Translations under genes and position numbers: made by a program | Assembly: GCA_020442505.1 (NCBI GenBank) | Contig: JAGRJZ010000018.1 | Coordinates: 1-5,765 of the forward strand | Direction of reading: 5' to 3' | DNA from: Alphaproteobacteria bacterium | Lineage (GTDB): Bacteria; Pseudomonadota; Alphaproteobacteria; Micavibrionales; Micavibrionaceae | DNA length: 5,765 bases | Part shown: piece by piece, positions 1 to 4,455 of the stretch | How the letters are laid out: each line of letters begins with the position of its first letter | Numbering within the stretch: position 1 is the stretch's first letter | The notes under the pieces: model-generated | What the model saw: the letters and a program-made list of their open reading frames with translations, nothing else | Told to the model about the DNA's origin: nothing | Database searches by the model: none

Positions 1-823
1 GCTTGACCATGATCATGTCCGCGCCCTCGTCGACGTCCAGTGCAACCTCGCGCAGGGCTTCCTCCGCATTGGCGGGGTCCATCTGATACGTCGCCCGGTC
101 CTTGCGCGCGTGCGGATACGCGCCCAGGCTGCACCCCGCGGCGTCCCGAAAAGGCCCGTAAAAGGCCGAAGCGAACTTCGCCGCATAGGACAGGATCGGT
201 GTGTTCTCGAAGCCCGCCTGATCCAGCCCAACCCGAATGGCGCCGACCATCCCGTCCATCATGCCGGAGGGCGCAATAACGTCTGCGCCGGATTCGGCCG
301 CGTTGACGGCTTGCTTTGCGAGGTTTTCCAGCGTGGCGTCGTTGTCCACGTCCCCGGACGGGGTGAGCGGCCCGCAATGACCGTGGTCGGTATATTCGCA
401 AAAGCATACATCCGCGATGACAGCGATCTCGGGCGCGGAATCCTTGGCTCGCCTGATCATCCGGGACAGCAAGCCGTCCGGCGCCCAGGAATCGCTGCCC
501 TGTTCATCTTTATGATGGGAAACACCGAAAAGCATGACGGCCTTGATCCCGCGGTTTGCCGCCTCTCTGACGGCGGTCTCCAAAGAGCGTTCCGTTTCCC
601 TGTAAAGCCCCGGTAGAGCGGCGATCGGCGCGCGCTCGGAAAGGTTCTCCTCCACGAAAAGCGGATAGACCAGGTCGTTGACGGTCAAGGTACTTTCCCG
701 CACCAGATCGCGGATCGCGCCGCTTTGCCGCAAACGCCGCATCCGCATCGCGGGGGTGTAAAGCGGAGCCGCGCTCTGCTTGTCTGTTTTGATCGGAAAG
801 ACAGCCGTATCGCCTCTCATCAT
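1..823 (-). CDS. hemB: Delta-aminolevulinic acid dehydratase (porphobilinogen synthase), 3' end missing
   Basis: This cytosolic enzyme joins two 5-aminolevulinate molecules into porphobilinogen, the first common pyrrole of heme synthesis. Reading the minus strand gives 274 uninterrupted codons that follow E. coli HemB (about 324 aa) closely. Visible landmarks are the metal-site motif CFCEYTDHGHCG with C140, C142 and C150, the DNDATLENL block near 160-168, the first Schiff-base lysine K216 in YAAKFASAFYGPFR, the YQMDPAN block near 246-252, and the second Schiff-base lysine K274 in MIMVK. K274 is the last complete codon before the window edge, so about 50 C-terminal residues are missing. The three cysteines mark the zinc-dependent class. 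The start is the ATG at 823-821; an adjacent ATG at 820-818 is an equally good choice, and neither has a strong Shine-Dalgarno (only AGAG immediately upstream). The gene lies 31 nt downstream of a tRNA-Ser on the same strand with no terminator between them, so shared transcription is possible. Identity is certain; the exact start is not. Confidence 0.97.
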   Translation of the reverse strand, partial: MMRGDTAVFPIKTDKQSAAPLYTPAMRMRRLRQSGAIRDLVRESTLTVNDLVYPLFVEENLSERAPIAALPGLYRETERSLETAVREAANRGIKAVMLFGVSHHKDEQGSDSWAPDGLLSRMIRRAKDSAPEIAVIADVCFCEYTDHGHCGPLTPSGDVDNDATLENLAKQAVNAAESGADVIAPSGMMDGMVGAIRVGLDQAGFENTPILSYAAKFASAFYGPFRDAAGCSLGAYPHARKDRATYQMDPANAEEALREVALDVDEGADMIMVK

Positions 824-840
824 CTCTATAGTTCTTTTAT

Positions 841-853
841 AATCAATAGGTTG
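841..853 (+). promoter_or_regulatory. Candidate IHF binding site (perfect core consensus)
   Basis: The 13 bases AATCAATAGGTTG match the E. coli IHF core consensus WATCAANNNNTTR at every defined position, and an AT-rich stretch (TTCTTTTAT) lies directly 5' of it, as in many natural IHF sites. It occupies most of the 31-nt gap between the hemB start and the tRNA-Ser 3' end. By base composition alone such a match is expected about 0.2 times in a window this size, so chance is not excluded. A role in bending DNA at the hemB 5' end is inference. Confidence 0.4.
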
Positions 854-854
854 A

Positions 855-946
855 TGGCGGAGACGGAGGGATTCGAACCCTCGATACGCTGTTACACGTA
901 TGACGATTTAGCAAACCGTTGCCTTCAGCCACTCGGCCACGTCTCC
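855..946 (-). tRNA. tRNA-Ser(GCU) with encoded CCA
   Basis: Read on the minus strand, this is a complete serine tRNA for AGC/AGU codons. The acceptor stem GGAGACG pairs with CGTCTCC, followed by discriminator G and an encoded CCA (855-857). The anticodon stem ACGGT/ATCGT encloses the loop TTGCTAA, giving anticodon GCU (positions 912-910). The long variable arm typical of tRNA-Ser is a 5-bp stem ATACG/CGTAT with an 8-nt loop. The T arm carries GAGGG TTCGAAT CCCTC. It is transcribed towards hemB and starts 31 nt upstream of it. Divergent from msrA. Confidence 0.97.
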
Positions 947-958
947 GCAACATGAAGT

Positions 959-987
959 CAGATACCAGAACCCGAAAGGCAGATCAA
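959..987 (-). promoter_or_regulatory. Candidate tRNA-Ser promoter
   Basis: On the minus strand, TTGATC (987-982), a 17-nt spacer and TATCTG (964-959) form a sigma-70-like pair that would start transcription a few bases before the mature tRNA 5' end at 946. The -35 element is fair and the -10 is weak (3 of 6). An alternative further upstream is TTGACG (1054-1049) with TATTTA 16 nt later, which would give a leader of about 80 nt. Placement is inference from spacing only. Confidence 0.3.
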
Positions 988-1015
988 CGATTTATGTGGA
1001 CGCTAATCAAGATAA

Positions 1016-1043
1016 TTGTCGTCATCTAAATAGTGTCTAAAAT
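1016..1043 (+). promoter_or_regulatory. Candidate msrA promoter
   Basis: TTGTCG (1016-1021) and TAAAAT (1038-1043) are separated by 16 nt, matching the sigma-70 consensus at 4/6 and 5/6 positions. A perfect TATAAT at 1060-1065 lies just downstream but has no recognisable -35 element at 16-18 nt and no extended -10 TG. Either could start the msrA transcript, which would have an untranslated leader of about 90-110 nt. Alphaproteobacterial sigma factors tolerate divergence, so this is tentative. Confidence 0.35.
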
Positions 1044-1161
1044 AATTACGTCAAAAGTTTATAATTCGCTCCTGGCTCGCCCCCCGTAACCTTTCTCTCT
1101 GAACAGCCGAATAGGTTTACAGATCAGTCGTCTTGATATCTTTCGAGGAAAGGACAGCCGC

Positions 1162-1788
1162 ATGACAAGATGCTCATCTTTTTTAATGGGTCTTCTGGTT
1201 GTTTTAACGATGCTGAGCGGGGTTGCGCGCGCCGCGGAAGGAGGGCTTATGAATGAAAAACCCGATACGTATCCCGTCGCGTCTTTCGCGGGGGGGTGTT
1301 TTTGGTGCGTCGAATACGCGTTCCGGGAGATGCCGGGGGTCGTTTATACTCGCGTCGGCTATAGCGGCGGAGGGATAGACCGCCCGAATTACGGCGATGT
1401 TTCGACCGGCAAGACAGGCCACGCCGAAGCGGTTGAGGTTTACTACGACCCGGAAAAGACAGATTACGAGACGCTGGTCATGGCGTTTTTAAAAGACGCG
1501 CACGATCCGACCCAGAAAAACCGCCAAGGGGTGGATGTCGGCCCGCAATATCGCTCGGTGATTTTCTACCACGACGACGAACAAAAACGCATCGCGCAGG
1601 AAGCGATCACGCGCCTGACGGCCGAAAAATATTATAAGAAACCGATTGTCACGGAAATCCTGCCCGCCAGGACGTTCTGGAAGGCCGAGGATTATCACCA
1701 GCAATATTACGAGAAATACGAAACCCGGACCGGCCAGCCACATATCCGTGTTTTGCTCAAAGAGCGGAAAAAGGCCGAGAAACAATGA
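1162..1788 (+). CDS. msrA: Peptide-methionine (S)-S-oxide reductase with signal peptide
   Basis: MsrA reduces the S-epimer of methionine sulfoxide in proteins, repairing oxidative damage. The 208-aa product opens with a Sec-type signal peptide: few charges, a hydrophobic core around residues 8-19, and a likely cut after ARA at 22-24, so the mature enzyme should be periplasmic. The family signature GGCFWC places the nucleophile at C46, followed by GYSGG (66-70), the GHAEAVEV block (86-93) and the conserved YRSVIFY stretch (130-136). The only cysteines after the signal peptide are C46 and C49, so recycling must use this CxxC pair rather than a C-terminal cysteine. The start at 1162 has AGGA 7 nt upstream. 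A second ATG in the same frame at 1249 (Met30) has AAGGAGG 4 nt upstream and would give a 179-aa cytosolic form with the whole catalytic domain. The gene stands alone, divergent from the tRNA and about 120 nt before ihfB. Confidence 0.95.
   Translation: MTRCSSFLMGLLVVLTMLSGVARAAEGGLMNEKPDTYPVASFAGGCFWCVEYAFREMPGVVYTRVGYSGGGIDRPNYGDVSTGKTGHAEAVEVYYDPEKTDYETLVMAFLKDAHDPTQKNRQGVDVGPQYRSVIFYHDDEQKRIAQEAITRLTAEKYYKKPIVTEILPARTFWKAEDYHQQYYEKYETRTGQPHIRVLLKERKKAEKQ
1238..1251 (+). promoter_or_regulatory. Strong internal ribosome binding site and ATG inside msrA
   Basis: AAGGAGG at 1238-1244 is close to a full Shine-Dalgarno complement and lies 4 nt before an ATG (1249-1251) that is in frame with msrA. 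It falls exactly at the join between the signal peptide and the mature enzyme. Initiation here would produce MsrA without export signal. The AAGGAGG is better than the site serving the upstream start. The spacing is at the short end of the functional range. Confidence 0.5.
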
Positions 1789-1825
1789 GATTCGCTCGCA
1801 ATTTATAAAAAATCCTTTCGGTTCA

Positions 1826-1874
1826 ATGACTTTTCCTTGACGCCCGTCCAAAAAATGAGTCATGGTAGGGCGTC
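1826..1874 (+). other. Interleaved inverted repeats upstream of ihfB
   Basis: Two inverted repeats overlap in an a-b-a'-b' order: ATGACT (1826-1831) with AGTCAT (1858-1863), and GACGCCC (1839-1845) with GGGCGTC (1868-1874). As RNA they could form one hairpin or the other, or both as an H-type pseudoknot. No run of T follows, so it is not a standard rho-independent terminator for msrA. It lies 35 nt before the ihfB start. The remainder of the 1789-1908 gap shows no gene and no clear promoter; TTGACG at 1837-1842 has no good -10 partner. Confidence 0.4.
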
Positions 1875-1908
1875 TTCGGATAAGTGACCGTTAGGGAGTT
1901 TGAAAACC

Positions 1909-2199
1909 ATGACCAAATCGGAATTGATTCAGCGTCTGGCCGAGAAGAATCCGCATTTATATCTGCGGGACGTTGAAAAAATCGTCGAGACTTTTTTTGC
2001 CGAAATCGGAAACGCGCTGGCCCGTGGCGACCGGGTGGAGCTGCGCGGTTTCGGGACGTTTTCCGTCAAGGAGCGCGATGCTCGAACCGGCCGCAATCCG
2101 CGGACGGGCGAAAGCGTCTCCGTGGCCGCCAAACGCCTGCCCTTCTTCAAAACCGGAAAGGGCTTGCGCGACCGTCTGAACGAGGAGGAAGAGGGATAA
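1909..2199 (+). CDS. ihfB: Integration host factor subunit beta
   Basis: IhfB pairs with IhfA to form the sequence-specific DNA-bending protein IHF, which shapes the nucleoid and assists transcription, replication and recombination. The 96-aa product has the complete bacterial DNA-binding protein fold: N-terminal helices with MTKSELI and the NPHL turn, the RGFGTFSV strand (46-53), the DNA-inserting arm with GRNPRTGE (61-68, intercalating proline P64), and the FFKTGK ending (79-84). The beta-type sequence NPHL near residue 14 and NPRTGE favour IhfB over HU or IhfA. I chose the ATG at 1909 because AGGGAG (1893-1898) sits 10 nt upstream; an in-frame TTG at 1900 would be only 1 nt from that site. 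The acidic tail NEEEEG is slightly longer than usual. lapA follows after 4 nt, the order known from many proteobacteria. Confidence 0.96.
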   Translation: MTKSELIQRLAEKNPHLYLRDVEKIVETFFAEIGNALARGDRVELRGFGTFSVKERDARTGRNPRTGESVSVAAKRLPFFKTGKGLRDRLNEEEEG

Positions 2200-2203
2200 G
2201 CCC

Positions 2204-2524
2204 ATGGGCGCGGTCTTGCGGTGGATTTTCTCACTTTTGATCGCCGCCGGGTCGGTGTTGTTCGCCTTGGCCAACCGGCAGACAGTCCCCGTGGCCTGGA
2301 GCCCTCTCCACGATCCCTACGCCGTACCCGTTTTCGGAATTGCTCTGGGCGCCTTGCTTTTCGGGTTCGTTTTAGGCGGGACGATGGTATGGCTGAACGC
2401 CGGGCCACTGCGGCGGGATCGACGACATCTGCGCAAGACGGTCAAGGCGCTCGAAAAGGAGCTGGCCGAAGCGCGGCCGGCTTTGCCGGTCCGGACGATA
2501 GAAACCCGCACGGACGATTCGTAA
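2204..2524 (+). CDS. lapA: LapA-domain (DUF1049) inner-membrane protein
   Basis: This small membrane protein of 106 aa belongs to the LapA/YciS family, which in E. coli works with LapB in controlling lipopolysaccharide assembly and LpxC levels. Two hydrophobic segments are visible, about 5-23 and 41-65. After the first comes the family-typical ANRQTVPV stretch (23-30). A charged, helix-prone cytoplasmic tail follows (69-91, rich in R, K, E and L in heptad-like spacing), then a disordered C-terminus. AGAGGGA (2190-2196), inside the end of ihfB, serves as ribosome binding site 7 nt before the ATG. The location directly after ihfB is conserved in proteobacteria and supports the call. In E. coli lapB comes next, but here a hydrolase does. 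Family assignment is good; equivalence to E. coli LapA function is inferred. Confidence 0.85.
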   Translation: MGAVLRWIFSLLIAAGSVLFALANRQTVPVAWSPLHDPYAVPVFGIALGALLFGFVLGGTMVWLNAGPLRRDRRHLRKTVKALEKELAEARPALPVRTIETRTDDS

Positions 2525-2525
2525 G

Positions 2526-3098
2526 ATGGACGTTGTCATTTTGCATGGTACGAGGGGATGCCCCGAAGGGAACTGGTTCCCATGGCTTAAAACGGAATTG
2601 GAACAGCGTGGACATACGGTTTACGTCCCGCGCTTTCCCACGCCTGAGGAACAGACGAAGGATTCATGGTCTGCCGCTCTACGCGACCAGGCCCCCGTCT
2701 TTGGACGGGATACGGTTTTGATCGGTCACAGTCTTGGGGCGAATTTTATGCTGCATATTCTCGAGCTTGTTCAAGAGCCCGTGGCCCGAAGTATCTTCGT
2801 AAGTCCTGTGATGGGCCCGCTTGGGTTTCCGGAATTCGATACACTAAACAGTTCTTTCTTGAAAAGGGAAGGCTTTGATTGGCCCAAAATTGCGAGCCAT
2901 GCCGGTGTTGTCTCTATTTATCATGGCGCGGATGACCCCTATGTTCCGCAAAGCCATGCGGAATTTTTGAAAGATTGCATCGGCGGGACATTAGATATCG
3001 TTCCCGGCGGGGGGCATTTGAACGCTGAGGCGGGCTACACGAAATTCCCGGATATTCTTTTTGAAATAGAGACGTTTTCTGAAGGGAATGCACAATGA
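2526..3098 (+). CDS. RBBP9/YdeN-type alpha/beta serine hydrolase
   Basis: The 190-aa product looks like a compact alpha/beta hydrolase of the RBBP9/YdeN (DUF1057, SerH-like) group; the natural substrate of these enzymes is generally unknown. It starts with the strand-loop VVILHGTRGCPEGNWFPWL typical of the group. The nucleophile elbow GHSLGA gives S69, the acid is probably D137 in HGADDPYVP, and the base is H164 in GGGHLN, so the full catalytic triad is present. There is no signal peptide or membrane segment. The ATG is one base after the lapA stop and has no clear Shine-Dalgarno, which suggests translation by reinitiation from lapA; its own stop overlaps pyrF by 4 nt. By hand count GC is about 52% over 2581-3060 against about 63% in the following pyrF segment 3181-3420, hinting at a later insertion into the operon. 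Esterase or peptidase activity is possible; the physiological role is unknown. Confidence 0.85.
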   Translation: MDVVILHGTRGCPEGNWFPWLKTELEQRGHTVYVPRFPTPEEQTKDSWSAALRDQAPVFGRDTVLIGHSLGANFMLHILELVQEPVARSIFVSPVMGPLGFPEFDTLNSSFLKREGFDWPKIASHAGVVSIYHGADDPYVPQSHAEFLKDCIGGTLDIVPGGGHLNAEAGYTKFPDILFEIETFSEGNAQ

Positions 3099-3817
3099 AT
3101 ATTGTTGAGAATATCCCCGTTTTTTGTGCGATCGACACGCCTGATCTGGATCGGGCCAGGGCTCTGGCGGCTGCGATGGAGCGCGCCGGGTGCGGACTGA
3201 AGCTCGGGCTGGAGTTCTTCAACGCCCAAGGACCGCAGGGCGTGGCGGAGATTCGTCGGGCTTATGAGGATCTACCGCTTTTCCTTGACCTGAAATTTCA
3301 CGATATTCCGAACACGGTCGCAGGCGCGGTGCGGGCCGTCACGCGTCTGGGGCCGGCTTACATGAACGTGCATGCCTCCGGCGGGACCGCGATGATGATT
3401 GCTGCGCACAACGCTGCGGCAGAGGAAGCCGACAAAATTGGTCTGCCCACGCCAAAAATTCTGGGCGTGACGCTTTTAACGTCTCTGGACGAAGATACGT
3501 TGACGCAAGTGGGATATCGGGACGGCCTCGAGGAGCGTGTTGTGCAACTGGCTCGTTTGACCCGCGAGTCTGGTCTGGCGGGGGTCGTATGTTCCGCCAG
3601 AGAAATTGCCGCCGTTCGCGGGGCGTGCGGACCGGATTTTGTTCTGATGGGGCCGGGGATTCGCCCCGTCGGGGCAGCGCACGGCGATCAAAAACGCGTC
3701 ATGACCCCGTCAGAGGCTCTGCACGCGGGGGCCACGCATCTTGTCATCGGCCGTCCGATCACCGCTGCGCCCGACCCGGAAAATGCGGCGCGGAGGATTA
3801 TGGACGGATTGTCATGA
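3095..3817 (+). CDS. pyrF: Orotidine 5'-phosphate decarboxylase
   Basis: PyrF converts orotidine 5'-monophosphate to UMP, the last step of de novo pyrimidine synthesis, in the cytosol. The 240-aa length fits the short bacterial group I form. Active-site residues are visible: K36 in GLKLGLE, the catalytic network D65-x-K67-x-x-D70 in FLDLKFHDIPNT, the VHASGG loop (92-97), and the phosphate grippers GPGIRP (187-191 region) and VIGRPI (R220). The ATG shares an ATGA with the stop of the upstream hydrolase, and AAGGGA (3082-3087) lies 7 nt before it. The gene's own stop forms another ATGA with trpF, so translation of the three is coupled. No pyrimidine-responsive attenuator or hairpin is visible because there is no intergenic space. 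Certain identification. Confidence 0.97.
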   Translation: MNIVENIPVFCAIDTPDLDRARALAAAMERAGCGLKLGLEFFNAQGPQGVAEIRRAYEDLPLFLDLKFHDIPNTVAGAVRAVTRLGPAYMNVHASGGTAMMIAAHNAAAEEADKIGLPTPKILGVTLLTSLDEDTLTQVGYRDGLEERVVQLARLTRESGLAGVVCSAREIAAVRGACGPDFVLMGPGIRPVGAAHGDQKRVMTPSEALHAGATHLVIGRPITAAPDPENAARRIMDGLS

Positions 3818-4446
3818 CCCTTGTCAAAATCTGCGGTATAAAAGACAAAACGGCGCTTGACGCGGCAGTTCAAGGCGGGGCGCGCTTTATCGGCTTCGTC
3901 TTTTATCCGGACTCCCCACGTGCGATTGACCCCTCCGCGGCCGACCCGTTGATCCGTAGCCTGCCCTATGACCAGACCGAGGCGGTAGGTCTTTTTGGGG
4001 ACCCTTCAGACCGAGAGATTGCGATCGGGTGTGATGCCGGAATCACAATGATTCAGCTGCATGGCGAGGAATCTCCCCGGCAGGTCATAGAGGTTCAAAA
4101 ACGGTTCAAATTGCCGGTCATGAAAGCCATCCGGATCGCAACGGAGGCCGATCTGGAACGGGTCGACGATTACGAAGGCATCGCGGACTGGCTTTTGTTC
4201 GATGCGAAGAGGGAGGGGGTCAAAGGTGGCACGGGTCGGTCTTTCGACTGGACGATCCTCAAGGATTTCCACTCCCGCACGCCGTGGATGCTGGCGGGAG
4301 GACTGGATGCCGGGAACGTCGGCGCCGCGCTGTCAATCATCTCACCACAGGCCGTCGATGTTTCCAGCGGCGTGGAATCCGCCTCCGGGGTGAAAGACCC
4401 GGTCAAAATCAAGGAATTTATGGACGCGGTGCGCGGGAGCCGCTAA
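3814..4446 (+). CDS. trpF: Phosphoribosylanthranilate isomerase
   Basis: TrpF performs the Amadori rearrangement of N-(5-phosphoribosyl)anthranilate to CdRP in tryptophan synthesis. The 210-aa (beta/alpha)8 barrel stands alone, not fused to TrpC as in enteric bacteria. The general base is C7 in KICGI, the general acid D130 in LLFDAK. Also visible are the YPDSPR substrate loop (31-36), the QLHGEE strand (81-86), the phosphate-binding GGTGRSFDW (138-146), AGGL (161-164) and the DVSSGVE block (182-188). The ATG at 3814 overlaps the pyrF stop as ATGA. The nearest Shine-Dalgarno-like sequence, GGAGG at 3791-3795, is too far for normal use, so coupling to pyrF probably drives initiation. The reading frame stays open upstream to 3589 inside pyrF, but nothing before 3814 resembles TrpF. 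trpB starts 9 nt after the stop. Confidence 0.97.
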   Translation: MTLVKICGIKDKTALDAAVQGGARFIGFVFYPDSPRAIDPSAADPLIRSLPYDQTEAVGLFGDPSDREIAIGCDAGITMIQLHGEESPRQVIEVQKRFKLPVMKAIRIATEADLERVDDYEGIADWLLFDAKREGVKGGTGRSFDWTILKDFHSRTPWMLAGGLDAGNVGAALSIISPQAVDVSSGVESASGVKDPVKIKEFMDAVRGSR

Positions 4447-4455
4447 AAACGACGA

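Larger units (their letters stand above)
947..1161. other. Divergent control region between tRNA-Ser and msrA
   Basis: These 215 bases contain no convincing gene. The centre, roughly 1003-1066, is clearly AT-richer than the flanking coding DNA and carries promoter-like hexamers in both directions. There is a one-mismatch IHF-like core at 982-994 (ATCAA-CGAT-TTA, with G instead of A/T at the first position). The right end holds the msrA ribosome binding site, AGGA at 1151-1154, 7 nt before the ATG. I see no rho-independent terminator here. Confidence 0.6.

Noticed and set aside
110..616. A 168-codon plus-strand open frame in the hemB region
   Set aside because: The minus strand encodes an intact HemB across the same DNA; the plus-strand product shows no family features.
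725..955. A 76-codon plus-strand frame spanning the hemB start and the tRNA gene
   Set aside because: It overlaps a well-formed tRNA-Ser and the hemB N-terminus on the other strand, and its ending is simply translated tRNA sequence.
1005..1017. AATCAAGATAATT as a further IHF site
   Set aside because: It matches WATCAA but misses two of the three positions in the TTR half, so it is not supported.
1489..1863. A minus-strand frame with hydrophobic stretches opposite the 3' half of msrA
   Set aside because: Hydrophobicity arises from reading the complement of charged codons in msrA (for example GAC/GAA becoming GTC/TTC). No ribosome binding site or homology is apparent.
1839..1874. GACGCCC/GGGCGTC hairpin as an msrA terminator
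   Set aside because: The loop is 22 nt and no T run follows on either strand, so it does not fit a rho-independent terminator.
1900..1908. TTG at 1900 as the ihfB start
   Set aside because: The Shine-Dalgarno AGGGAG ends one base before it, too close for use, while the ATG at 1909 is 10 nt away and gives the canonical MTKSELI N-terminus.
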